From Sagittula sp. P11 (GTDB lineage Bacteria > Pseudomonadota > Alphaproteobacteria > Rhodobacterales > Rhodobacteraceae), in the NCBI RefSeq assembly GCF_002814095.1, contig NZ_CP021913.1, positions 4,470,501 to 4,534,500 on the forward strand: 64,000 bases of DNA, read 5' to 3'. The notes beneath the pieces were generated by a model. That model searched no databases. It saw nothing but the letters and a program-made list of their open reading frames with translations, and had not been told where the DNA came from. The position numbers were made by a program, and so were the translations under genes. Positions 18,303-26,990 of the stretch are shown in pieces (position 1 is the first letter of the stretch; each line of letters begins with the position of its first letter).

Positions 18303-18775
18303 CTTCTTTCCTCCTTCGGGTTGGTTCGAAGATGACAGGGATCTGGGGGCACGGTCGGGCGCTTGCCAGAGGGGCGGGAGCCGGGCCGCATTTCGGTGCG
18401 GAAGGTTGCCCAAAGGCCGGGTGCGGCTGGGCGGCGGATCGCCATTCAAGACCGCATTCCAAGGGGTTGGCCAAGTTCTGCCGTGCCGCAGCGCAGCAAC
18501 GGGCGCCTTGCCGCCGCTGGCCTTGCGGGTCTGCCGGGTCATCGGGAACCGGGCTTTGACCGGGGATGCGCGGTGCGCGGGCGGGGGTCGTGATAGACTG
18601 ACGTTCGAGGTGCAGCAAAGAGGGACACCCGGCCCCCTGCCCGCCATCCGGGCAAGCCGGCCACACCCGCCAAGCCCGTGTCCTGAAATGCGAATGCGGC
18701 GCCGCTTGCAATCGACGCGCCCGGATGCCGGTGCTAAGGTCGCCCCTGAGCAGAGAGGCCACATCGGATGCGTGC
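18303..18775. other. 473-base gap between the EF-hand and kinase genes
   Basis: Frames in this gap lack ribosome-binding sites and domain content, and I do not support a gene. It must hold the divergent promoters; TTGCAA at 18706-18711 is the only -35-like element on the plus strand, with no well-spaced -10. Confidence 0.5.
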
Positions 18776-21118
18776 ATGAAGGACCCCCGGGCGAAAGACA
18801 TCTTCCAGCTCGGACAGCTCCTCAACAACACCTACCGGGTGGAGGCGGTCCTCGGCCGTGGCGGCCTGTCGGAGGTCTATCTCGCACGCTCCACGATTTC
18901 GGGGCGCGTGGTGGCGATCAAGGCGTTGCGCGCCGAGTTCTCCGACAACGACAGCTACACCTCGCTTATCACCCGCGAGGAAGGCGTGCGCGAGATCCGG
19001 CACGACGCGGTGGTGCGCTACTTCGACACCCAGCGGACCCCGGACGGCATCGTCTATCTCGTGATGGACTACATCGAGGGCAAGGCGCTCGACATCGTGC
19101 TGCGCGAGGGCGGCATGTCGATGGAGGACGTGCTGGCGGTGGGCGAGCGGGTGCTGGCCGGGCTGGCGGACGCGCACCGCAACAACATCGTGCATCGCGA
19201 CATCGCGCCCGACAACATCATCCTGCGCGCGGGCGATCCCCGGCAGGCGGTGATCATCGACTTCGGCATCGCCAAGGACACGACGCCCGACGCGGTGACG
19301 ATCGTGGGCGAAGGCTTTGCGGGCAAGCTGGGCTATGCGGCACCCGAGCAGTTCGGCGGCCATACCGATCCACGGTCCGACATCTACGCGCTGGGCGCGG
19401 CTTTGCTGGCGACCTACCTCGGCAAGAAGCCCAACATGGGCAAACAGCCGATGGAGGTGCTGCCGAAGAAGATGCAACCGCTCGACACCGAGGGCGTGCC
19501 GGAGCCGTTGCGGATGCTGATCCTGCGGATGACGGAGCCCGACGCGAAGAAGCGGTTCCAGACGGCGGACGAGGCGGTGGAGGCCTTCAAGCGGGCGCAG
19601 AACGGCACGCCCCTGCACTACGTGCTGGACGGGCCGCCGGAGCTTACGGTGACGGAGAGCCCGACGGTGCGCGCGGTGCCGCCGCAGGGCAACGGGCACG
19701 GCACGATGGCGCCGGGCACCGTACCGCCGGGAACGATGCCGCCCGGTTCCTTTCCCCCCGGAACCATGCCGCCGGGGACGTTCCCGCCGGGCACGATGCC
19801 ACCAGGGACGTTTCCGCCCGGCACGATGCCACCGGGCACCATGCCGCCCTCCGGCGGGACATGGACCATGGCGCCGGATGGCACCGCGCATTGGCAGACC
19901 GCCGTGCCGCAGCCTCCGAAGCGCGGCAAGGGGCTTTGGATCGGCGCGGGTCTTCTGGCCGTGGCGGCGGTGGCCGGCGGCGCGTGGTACGTCCTGAACG
20001 GCTCCGGCGGATCGCGTTTCCCGGAACAGTCGCCGTTCGAACTGACCGTGTCGCGCGGGGCGGACGGCGCGGTGACGGCGACGGGCTTTGTCCCCTCGCC
20101 CGCGGCGCTGGCGGAGCTGACGCAGCGGGTCGAGGCCCTGGGCGGCACGGCGGAGCTGTCGCTGGGCAGCGGCGCTCTGGCAGAGACCTGGCCGGAGGAT
20201 GTCATATCGTTGCTCGGCGCCGCCGCCACGCTGGAGGAGTTCGAGGTCGCGCTCAGCGACAACCGGGCCGAAGTCACCGGGCTGGCGGAGGACCGCGCCG
20301 CGCTCGACGCCGCGACCAAGGGGCTGGATGGCACGCTCTATCCCGGGCTGGACGTGCAGGCGGACCTGCTGCTGGGGCCGCGCGTGCTGACGCCCGGGGA
20401 CCTCTCCGACGTGATCGACTTCTGGGCCGACTGTGGCGCGCTGACGTTGCAGCCGCCGCAGGGCGAGGCCTATGCGCTTGGCGATACGCTCAGGATAACC
20501 GGCACCTTCGCCGCCGAGGCCAGCCGGGCGGAGCTGGAGACATCGCTGACCGACCGCATCGGCAGCCGGTCGTTGCAGATCGACGCCGATGTGCTGAACG
20601 ACATGCATTGCCGCATCGACGAGGCGCTGCCCCCGCTGCCCGCCGAGGGGATGGAGATCGCCTTCGGCTCTGGCGACGATGGCGGGGCGCGGCCCGACGG
20701 CATCTTCCGCCCCGGCGACAACCCGACCATCGACGTGGGCCTGCCAGAGGGGTCCGAGGGCTACATGCACGTGATCCTCGTGGACGTGCAGGGCGTGGTC
20801 TACAATCTGCTGCCGAACCGGCTTGCGCCGGAGCACAGTGTCGCCGCGCTGCGCGAGACGGCGGAGGACGGGCGCATCCGGGTCGCGTTCTCGGAGGCGG
20901 TGGCGCGGGCGGAGACGCGTGTCGCCTTCCGCGTCGACGACAGCGTGATCGGCCGGTCGCGCGTGGTGGCCTTCCACACGCGGGAGCCGCTGTTCGAGGG
21001 CAACCGCAAGGTGACGGAGACGCTGGACATCTTCCTGCAGGACCTCGTCAGGCGGCGCGAGGCGGCGCCGGAGATCTTCCTCGGCGTGCAGTCGGCGATA
21101 CTGGAAACGCGCGGCTGA
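18776..21118 (+). CDS. Transmembrane Ser/Thr protein kinase with GTMPP repeats and DUF4384-like C-terminus
   Basis: 780 residues. The cytosolic kinase domain (about 12-290) has the Gly loop LGRGGLSEVYLA, Lys49 in VAIK, catalytic loop HRDIAPDN (Asp142) with Ala144 in place of the usual Lys, DFG at 162-164 and APEQ. Next come about nine GT(M/F/V)PP pentapeptides (313-358), then a transmembrane helix (about 385-407). The outer part has two BON-like repeats (inferred) and, near the end, a beta domain (MHVILVDVQGVVYNLLPN) resembling DUF4384. The ATG at 18776 was preferred over 18725. The caspase gene 4 kb downstream belongs to a family often found with such kinases. Confidence 0.85.
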   Translation: MKDPRAKDIFQLGQLLNNTYRVEAVLGRGGLSEVYLARSTISGRVVAIKALRAEFSDNDSYTSLITREEGVREIRHDAVVRYFDTQRTPDGIVYLVMDYIEGKALDIVLREGGMSMEDVLAVGERVLAGLADAHRNNIVHRDIAPDNIILRAGDPRQAVIIDFGIAKDTTPDAVTIVGEGFAGKLGYAAPEQFGGHTDPRSDIYALGAALLATYLGKKPNMGKQPMEVLPKKMQPLDTEGVPEPLRMLILRMTEPDAKKRFQTADEAVEAFKRAQNGTPLHYVLDGPPELTVTESPTVRAVPPQGNGHGTMAPGTVPPGTMPPGSFPPGTMPPGTFPPGTMPPGTFPPGTMPPGTMPPSGGTWTMAPDGTAHWQTAVPQPPKRGKGLWIGAGLLAVAAVAGGAWYVLNGSGGSRFPEQSPFELTVSRGADGAVTATGFVPSPAALAELTQRVEALGGTAELSLGSGALAETWPEDVISLLGAAATLEEFEVALSDNRAEVTGLAEDRAALDAATKGLDGTLYPGLDVQADLLLGPRVLTPGDLSDVIDFWADCGALTLQPPQGEAYALGDTLRITGTFAAEASRAELETSLTDRIGSRSLQIDADVLNDMHCRIDEALPPLPAEGMEIAFGSGDDGGARPDGIFRPGDNPTIDVGLPEGSEGYMHVILVDVQGVVYNLLPNRLAPEHSVAALRETAEDGRIRVAFSEAVARAETRVAFRVDDSVIGRSRVVAFHTREPLFEGNRKVTETLDIFLQDLVRRREAAPEIFLGVQSAILETRG
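19712..19849 (+). repeat. 15-base tandem repeat encoding GT(M/F/V)PP
   Basis: About nine tandem units of 15 bases within the kinase gene; codons differ between units, so the protein repeat is older or more constrained than the DNA. Sequence like this can gain or lose units by slippage without shifting frame. It forms the Pro/Gly linker between kinase domain and membrane helix. Confidence 0.85.
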
Positions 21119-21124
21119 CGGGCC

Positions 21125-21970
21125 TCAGTCGTCGTCCACCGCCGCGCTGCCCGGCGCAGGCCAGGGACGGAAGGCGGACATGAGGTGGTCGAGCGCGCCG
21201 AGGCCGCGCAGCGCCTGCCCCAGCGCCAGACCGTTGGAGAACTTGTCGAGCGCGTCCTCCGTCCCGTCCTGCCGCTGGAAGTAGGAGGCGGAGGGGAATT
21301 CCCACGCCGGAACGTCGAAGCCCAGCGTCGCGAGATGACGCGAGAGGTGCTGGGCGCGGACCTCCGGCGTGCCGGGCAGGAGGTCGCGGTCGTATTCGAC
21401 CGTGGCACGCGCAACCCCTGACCCGTCGCACAGCCGCGCCACGTCACCCAGCCACGCGTCGAGCATACCCGCGAAGGCCAGCGCCTGCTCGGCCCCGCCT
21501 TCGGGCCTGAGCGCGGACGTGTTGGCGCCGAACCAGATGCCGGTCTCGCGCGCCTTGAGGTAGGAGGCGTATTGGTCAAGCCGCCGCCGGGTGAGGATCA
21601 GCGCGCCGAAGGCTTGCGCCTCGAGGCACTGGCGCAGGGCGGCGAGGTGCACGTGATGCGGCAGGACCTTGAGCACGATGGCCTGATCCTGCGGGACGGC
21701 CGCGTCGAGGAGCGCCAGCGCCCCCGGCGGGTCCATCCGGAAGAGCCGGGCCAGCGCCCGCGGGCCCCCGGCGCGCTCGGTCAGCTCCGTTTCGAGGTCG
21801 GGATGCAGGCTCAGCCCGTAGATGCCGGCGGGGTTGAAGACCTCCGACAGGGCCAGCACGTCCGGCAGTTGCCCGAGGATGTCGACCAGCAGGTTCGACC
21901 CGGCGCGCGGCCCGGAGAAGACCACCAGCATCCGCTTGTCGCGGGCGGGATGGGTCACGGTCCCGGTCAT
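21125..21970 (-). CDS. Stf0-like sulfotransferase
   Basis: 281 residues. The N-terminal LVVFSGPRAGSNLLVDIL is the PAPS 5'-phosphosulfate loop, and ALILTRRRLDQYASYLKA with ARETGIWFG fits the 3'-phosphate region of Stf0-type sulfotransferases, which sulfate sugars such as trehalose. It would transfer sulfate from PAPS to a carbohydrate. The start at 21970 overlaps the end of the double glycosyltransferase by four bases, so the acceptor is probably the product of that enzyme (inference). It is last in a three-gene operon. Confidence 0.78.
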   Translation of the reverse strand: MTGTVTHPARDKRMLVVFSGPRAGSNLLVDILGQLPDVLALSEVFNPAGIYGLSLHPDLETELTERAGGPRALARLFRMDPPGALALLDAAVPQDQAIVLKVLPHHVHLAALRQCLEAQAFGALILTRRRLDQYASYLKARETGIWFGANTSALRPEGGAEQALAFAGMLDAWLGDVARLCDGSGVARATVEYDRDLLPGTPEVRAQHLSRHLATLGFDVPAWEFPSASYFQRQDGTEDALDKFSNGLALGQALRGLGALDHLMSAFRPWPAPGSAAVDDD

Positions 21971-24213
21971 CGCGGGTAGGCGTCCCACGGGAAGCGGTCG
22001 GTGCGCACCATGCCCGCATGATCGGCGACCAGACCCGCCAGTTCCGCGGCACCGTTGCTGGGTTTCAGCGTGGCCATGGTGGCGCGCATCGCGGCACGCG
22101 CCTCGGGGTCGAGCAGTTCGGCCAGCTTCGCGTCGAGCCGCGCGGCGGTGTCGCGGTCGCGCAGGCAGAGGCCGTGGCCCATGACCTCCGCCCATTGCGC
22201 GCGGGTGAGCTGGCTGTCCATCTCGGGCGACTCGTTGGGGATGAAGAGCGTGGGGATGCCGCCGTAAAGCTGTTCGTGGAAGGCGTTGTATCCGGCCACC
22301 CCCACCGCGGCATCGACGGCGCGGCTGTTGAGGAAGCTCGGGAATTCGCGGACCTGGAGGACACGGGCCTCCGCCCCTTCGGGCACGGGCGGCAGGGTGG
22401 CCAGCGGCGAGACGATGTCCAGCACCCGCACCTTCGGATGGCGCAGCAGGTGGCGGATCACCTCGGCGCGCAGGTCGGCCGTCTCGAAATTCGCGCCGGA
22501 GCCCATCTGCAGCGCCACGACGAGGTCGTCGTCGGCAAAGCCGTAGTGGCGGCGGGCGGCGGCGCGGGCGTGACGGGCGGCGGGGTCGATGTGGAGGACC
22601 GGCGCCGTGACATGGGTGTTGATGCGCTGGTCCCGGGTCGGGCCGAAGTCGAGGTCGCCGGGCAGTTCGCCCGGTTCGATCACCCCGGTGAAGGCGTCGG
22701 AGGCATCGAGGAAATCGCGGTGGATCTCTCGCCACATGGCCCGGCGGACCCAGAGCGAGACCAGATCGGGGAAGGCGTCGAGCGCATCGATCAGCCCGCC
22801 GAAGGCCGCCGTCCCGTCATAGGCCAGAAGCGCGGGCTGCAGGTGACGGACCAGGTCGTAGAGTTCCTCGGCGAAGACGGTGTTCCAGGTCTCGTGCCCG
22901 GCGCCGAGGTGGCGGTGGTGCGGCAGGTAGAACACCGGATAGCCTGCGTCGGAGGCGACCTTGAGCGAAAAGCTCATGGAGGAAAAGACCGGTTGCAGCG
23001 CGTCGCGGGGCAGACGGTCGGCGATGGCCATCTGCTGGGTCAGGTGCCCGACCCCGATGCCGTTTGTGGACACAAAAAGGACCGGCGCGCGCGATCTGCC
23101 GCCGATGGCGGGCGTTTCCTGCACGGTTTCGGGCCCCGGGCGTTCCGAGAGGCCGAAAAGCTTTGCCCGGTCGGCGGCGCGCCACGTCACGGCGTGGTTC
23201 TCCAGCACCCAGCGGCGCGCGGCGAGGCGCAGGGAGCGCCAGCGGGCCGGATCGGCGGCGATGGCACGGACGAGCGGCAGCACCTCTTCGGGTTTGGCGT
23301 AAAGCGCCGCGTCGCCGAAGAGGTCGCGGAAGTGCGGCGGCAGGATGGTGACGCAGCCCATGGCGAGCGCCTCGAGGATGGTCCTGCCGAAGGCCTCGCT
23401 CCACGCGCTGTCGTGGTAGTAGACGTAGAAGTCGAGCCCGGCGAGGAAGTCCTGCACGCCGTCGAACTCGAACGGCAGCAGGCGCCAGTTGCCCGGCACG
23501 GGCTTGCCGTACTTCTCCTGCAGGAAGTCGCCCGCGCCCAGGACGCGGACCTCTATGTCGTCCTCCTCCGCGCCGTAGATCAGCGCGGCCTCCTTCAGAG
23601 TGTCGGGCCATTTCGACGGGTCCGGGCGGGCGTGGCGGCCCAGCACGATGTTCTTCGGGTCCGGTGCGGCGCGGTCGGGATCGAAGGGCCAGTCCTCGGG
23701 TGCGATGAGGTTGATCCAGTCCTCTTCGACCAGCAGGCCCGTCTTTCCCCTGCGCGCCCGGAGCGAGCGGCGCACCACGGGGCTGACCGGGGTGATCAGC
23801 ACCTCGGGCGCCAGTGTCGCGGCGATGACCTCGCAGTCCGCGTCGAGGTCGTATTGCCGGGCGCCCTTCGCGTCGACCATGGGGTGATGCAGGACGAGGA
23901 TCGCGCGGCCGGCCCGGAGCGGCAGGCGCGCGCGCGGCAGGTTGGCGAAGACCACCGGGTGATGGATCAGCGCAAGCTGCGCGGTCAGCCGCTCCCACGG
24001 CCAGACCACGCGAAGGAAGCCGCTTTCGATGTGGCGCCGGATGCCGGGGTGCGAGGGCCAGGGCAGACCGAGGAGGTGCGCCTTGACCATCATGATGCCG
24101 ACGCGCGGCGGGTTCGGTGCCTCTGCCAGCCCGTCGAGCTCGGCGGCGACGGCGGTGGAGGCCCCTCCCTCGAACCGGGGGTCGAGCACGTAGACGAGAT
24201 CGAGATCTTCCAC
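21967..24213 (-). CDS. Double glycosyltransferase (GT4-like plus GT28-like domains)
   Basis: 748 residues from a GTG at 24213 with GGAGGG upstream, two bases after the stop of the small gene before it. The first half (about 1-300) ends with the GT4-type C-terminal motif SEAFGRTILEALAMGCVTILP. The second half (about 320-748) starts VLFVSTNGIGVGHLTQQMAIA, the opening of MurG/UGT-like GT-B folds, and has the glycosyltransferase nucleotide-sugar region VGVAGYNAFHEQLYGGIPTLFIPN. Two catalytic GT-B units in one chain suggest two successive sugar transfers. Target glycan unknown. Confidence 0.78.
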   Translation of the reverse strand: MEDLDLVYVLDPRFEGGASTAVAAELDGLAEAPNPPRVGIMMVKAHLLGLPWPSHPGIRRHIESGFLRVVWPWERLTAQLALIHHPVVFANLPRARLPLRAGRAILVLHHPMVDAKGARQYDLDADCEVIAATLAPEVLITPVSPVVRRSLRARRGKTGLLVEEDWINLIAPEDWPFDPDRAAPDPKNIVLGRHARPDPSKWPDTLKEAALIYGAEEDDIEVRVLGAGDFLQEKYGKPVPGNWRLLPFEFDGVQDFLAGLDFYVYYHDSAWSEAFGRTILEALAMGCVTILPPHFRDLFGDAALYAKPEEVLPLVRAIAADPARWRSLRLAARRWVLENHAVTWRAADRAKLFGLSERPGPETVQETPAIGGRSRAPVLFVSTNGIGVGHLTQQMAIADRLPRDALQPVFSSMSFSLKVASDAGYPVFYLPHHRHLGAGHETWNTVFAEELYDLVRHLQPALLAYDGTAAFGGLIDALDAFPDLVSLWVRRAMWREIHRDFLDASDAFTGVIEPGELPGDLDFGPTRDQRINTHVTAPVLHIDPAARHARAAARRHYGFADDDLVVALQMGSGANFETADLRAEVIRHLLRHPKVRVLDIVSPLATLPPVPEGAEARVLQVREFPSFLNSRAVDAAVGVAGYNAFHEQLYGGIPTLFIPNESPEMDSQLTRAQWAEVMGHGLCLRDRDTAARLDAKLAELLDPEARAAMRATMATLKPSNGAAELAGLVADHAGMVRTDRFPWDAYPR

Positions 24214-24214
24214 G

Positions 24215-24625
24215 CTAGGCCCGCCCTCCGAAGCGGCGCGCCGCCTCATCCGCGTATCCCTGAAGGTCGAAGCCATAGGCGATGGCGCGTTGCGGGCGCC
24301 ATTTCGACAAGAGCAGCGCGCGCCGGTCCTCGAGGTAGCGCGGCCAGTTGACGAGGTCCGGGAAGGCCGCCATCTGGCCGAAGGAGGGCAGCACCTCGAA
24401 GGCGGCCTTCGCCTCCATGAAGGGGCGGAAGTCGAGCGCGGAATGCACGAAGACCAGCTTGTGCCGGGCAAAGCGGCGGTCCAGCTGGGCGATCACCGGC
24501 GGCAGCGCGGCGGCGTCGATGTCGAGGGTGAAGACCATGATGACCGGCACGTCATCCGGCAACAGCGCCAGTTCGGCGGAGGGTTCGGGGGCCGTGGTGC
24601 CGGTCTTGTGCCCGAAACCGAGCAT
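24215..24625 (-). CDS. Small protein at the head of the glycosyltransferase operon
   Basis: 136 residues, no signal peptide. A central segment (VPVIMVFTLDIDAAALPPVI and HKLVFVHSALDFRPFMEAKA) looks like one alpha/beta half of a Rossmann-type fold. I recognise no family. The stop is two bases from the GTG of the double glycosyltransferase; coupling suggests it helps that enzyme, possibly as a detached piece of its N-terminal domain. Confidence 0.65.
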   Translation of the reverse strand: MLGFGHKTGTTAPEPSAELALLPDDVPVIMVFTLDIDAAALPPVIAQLDRRFARHKLVFVHSALDFRPFMEAKAAFEVLPSFGQMAAFPDLVNWPRYLEDRRALLLSKWRPQRAIAYGFDLQGYADEAARRFGGRA

Positions 24626-24643
24626 CTGCCTGACCTGCGTCCC

Positions 24644-24916
24644 TCAGTAGTTGAAACGGGAGCGGTCGTTGATGGGCCTCGTCGTCCGCGGCACCGTCAC
24701 CGGCGCCGTCGTGGTGACGGGCGTCGTCCTGGTCACCGCCACTTGCGGACGGGGGGTGGCGGGCGTGTAGACCCGGGGTCCGCAGTCGATGGCGCGGCCG
24801 CGCGTGGCGCTTCCGGGTTCGCAAAGACGGGGTTTGTGGGTATCGGCGGGGAGGCACCCGATCAGGCCGAAGCCGGTGACTGCAAAAGCCATCAATCTGC
24901 CAAGACGCGACTTCAT
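24644..24916 (-). CDS. Small Pro/Thr-rich lipoprotein
   Basis: 90 residues. MAFAVTGFGLIGC ends in a lipobox (LIGC), followed by a short Cys-containing part (CEPGS, DCGPRV) and a low-complexity stretch of Thr, Pro and Val (TRTTPVTTTAPVTVPRTT), typical of a surface linker. AAAGGG lies upstream of the ATG. It is transcribed away from the caspase gene and upstream of the glycosyltransferase operon, 18 bases before that operon's first start, so it may be its first gene. Confidence 0.65.
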   Translation of the reverse strand: MKSRLGRLMAFAVTGFGLIGCLPADTHKPRLCEPGSATRGRAIDCGPRVYTPATPRPQVAVTRTTPVTTTAPVTVPRTTRPINDRSRFNY

Positions 24917-24944
24917 GGTGCAAACCCTTTTCGAATATCAATAT

Positions 24945-24959
24945 TTAACGCATACTTAA
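24945..24959. promoter_or_regulatory. CtrA-like site TTAA-N7-TTAA
   Basis: TTAACGCATACTTAA, 29 bases upstream of the lipoprotein gene (minus strand) and 156 bases upstream of the caspase gene (plus strand). Same geometry to the minus-strand gene as the site at 14517. The base after the second half-site is T, not C. Confidence 0.4.
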
Positions 24960-25115
24960 TTTTGTCCGGAATCTCAAGCTCGCAGACGTAGGGTAAACCT
25001 CTTTGCCAGCCTGCGGCGCGATCCGGACAGCCGGGTCCCGGTTTTCAATGGGCCGGGTTGGTACAGGCAAGTCACTGATATCCTTTTCGGAATTTCAATT
25101 CGAAGTGGTTGGACA

Positions 25116-26960
25116 ATGATTTTGACGGCACGATTCCTCGGAACGCTCGGGGTGGCTCTCATACTGTGGCTGGGGGCGGCCGGCGGGCTTCTCGCGCAGG
25201 GCGCAGAGCCGCGCCGGGTGGCGCTGGTGATCGGCAACGCGCGCTATGTTCAGGTGCCCGCACTGGGCAATGCGGTGAACGATGCGCGGTTGATTGCCGA
25301 CCGGCTGGAGGGCCTCGGCTTCGAGGTCATGTTCCGCACCGACCTGACGCGGCGCGGCTTCCTCGACACGATGACCGAGTTCCGCGAGACGGTGGAGGGC
25401 GCCGATACGGGGCTGTTCTTCTTTGCCGGGCACGGGGTGCAGCTGCGGGGCACCAACTACCTGCTGCCGACCGACGTGGAGCCGGGCACCACCGACTTCC
25501 TCAATGCCGAGGCGATCGACCTCGACACCGTGACGCGCATCCTGAACGAGGGCGCGCAGGTGTCGATGGTCTTCCTTGACGCCTGCCGCAACAACCCGTT
25601 CGAGGCGACGCGCGGCAGCGATCCCGACACGCGCGGGCTGGCCCGGGTGGCGGCGCAGCGCAACACGCTGATCTCCTTCGCGGCGGCGCCGGGCGAGGTG
25701 GCGCTGGACCGGGTGGCGGGCAGCGACTTCCAGAACAGCCCGTTCACCACCGCGCTGGCCCGGCACCTGGGCACGCCGGGCGATCCGATCAGCCGCACGA
25801 TGATCAAGGTCCGCCGCGACGTGCTGGACCTGACCGACGGGCGGCAGGTCCCGTGGGAGAATTCATCGCTCGTGGAAGAGCTTGTGCTGACCAAGGACCC
25901 CGCCGCGCCGCCGGAGGCGGTGGGCGCGCTGGATGCGGAGTTCTGGGACCTGATCGGCGAAAGCGGCAGCGTCGACCTGCTGGAGCGGTTCCTCGAACGC
26001 TTCCCCGACAGTTCGTTTGCGCCGGAGGCCGAGGCCCGCCTGCGCCGCGCCCGCACCGCGCGCGAGACAGCACAGGCCGAACCGACGGAGGCGGAGCTGC
26101 GGGCGTTTTATGCCGAACCGCTGCCGCCGGTGATCCTCCAGCGGTTCTGGGACTGCGACACCTGCCCGGAAATGGTGGAGATCGAAGGCTCGGAGCTGAT
26201 CTACGGCACGCCCGACACGGTGGCGCGGGCGCAGTACGACGAACGCCCTGCCCTGCGGCTGTCGGTGGGCCAGGCGCCGATTGCCGTCGCGGTGACGGAG
26301 ACCTCGCAGGCGCAATTCGACGCCTTCGTCCGCGAGACGGGGCACGACTGGCCCGACGCCTGCATGATCACCGCGGGCGACGATGCGCTACCCTCCATGG
26401 GATCACGCAACGACGTGCCCCAGGACCCGGAGCTGCCCGTCACCTGCGTGAGCTGGACCGACGCCAAGGCCTATGCCGACTGGCTGAGCCAGAAGACCGG
26501 CGAACGCTACCGGCTGCCCAACGAGATCGAGCACGAGTACCTGGCCGAGGCGCTCTATTTCAACGTCTCGCTCGAAGAGCGGCTGGACGGCCGGGGCGTC
26601 TGCGAGATGGTGAACATCGCCGATTACGGCGCACCGTTCAGCTGGCGCAACTTCGGCTGCGAGGATGCGCTTGGCCGCGGCGCCTTTCCCGTACGGTCGC
26701 TGAAACCGGACGGCTTCGGGCTTTACCACCTTCTCGGCAACGTCTGGGAATGGGCCGAGAACTGCTATACCGACCATCCGCAGGCGATGCTGCCCCGCTC
26801 GCTGATCCTGATCGAAGGCGCCGAGGAATGCGAGCGCCGCTCGGTCCGGGGCGGCGGGTGGAGCGATCCGCTGACCTCGCTCAGCACTTCGAACCGCAAC
26901 TGGGAACATCCCGATTTCAGGTCCGACACCATCGGCTTCCGCGTATTGCGCGAGATGTGA
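25116..26960 (+). CDS. Exported caspase-like protease with C-terminal FGE-sulfatase domain
   Basis: 614 residues. A signal peptide (cut about residue 28) is followed by a caspase p20 domain: RVALVIGNARYVQVPALGNAVNDA, then catalytic His106 in FFAGHGVQL and Cys157 in FLDACRNNPF. A helical linker (about 265-330) leads to a formylglycine-generating-enzyme-like domain (about 345-614) with PVTCVSWTDAKAYADWLSQK, RLPNEIEHEYLA, GNVWEWAENC and RGGGW. Bacterial FGE-like domains are mostly ligand-binding rather than catalytic. It shares its direction with the binding protein 30 bases downstream. Prodomain and substrate are unknown. Confidence 0.9.
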   Translation: MILTARFLGTLGVALILWLGAAGGLLAQGAEPRRVALVIGNARYVQVPALGNAVNDARLIADRLEGLGFEVMFRTDLTRRGFLDTMTEFRETVEGADTGLFFFAGHGVQLRGTNYLLPTDVEPGTTDFLNAEAIDLDTVTRILNEGAQVSMVFLDACRNNPFEATRGSDPDTRGLARVAAQRNTLISFAAAPGEVALDRVAGSDFQNSPFTTALARHLGTPGDPISRTMIKVRRDVLDLTDGRQVPWENSSLVEELVLTKDPAAPPEAVGALDAEFWDLIGESGSVDLLERFLERFPDSSFAPEAEARLRRARTARETAQAEPTEAELRAFYAEPLPPVILQRFWDCDTCPEMVEIEGSELIYGTPDTVARAQYDERPALRLSVGQAPIAVAVTETSQAQFDAFVRETGHDWPDACMITAGDDALPSMGSRNDVPQDPELPVTCVSWTDAKAYADWLSQKTGERYRLPNEIEHEYLAEALYFNVSLEERLDGRGVCEMVNIADYGAPFSWRNFGCEDALGRGAFPVRSLKPDGFGLYHLLGNVWEWAENCYTDHPQAMLPRSLILIEGAEECERRSVRGGGWSDPLTSLSTSNRNWEHPDFRSDTIGFRVLREM

Positions 26961-26990
26961 GGCCGGACCCCAGGACAAAGGACGACCGCC

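Noticed and set aside
19712-19849. CRISPR array
   Set aside because: Short 15-base in-frame repeats without spacers, inside a coding region.
18734-20977. Long open frame antisense to the kinase gene
   Set aside because: Third-codon G/C bias of the true gene keeps antisense frames open; the product is Arg/Pro/His-rich with no domain.
22018-24351. Long plus-strand frame opposite the double glycosyltransferase
   Set aside because: Low-complexity mirror product; the minus-strand frame has clear GT motifs and tight operon spacing.
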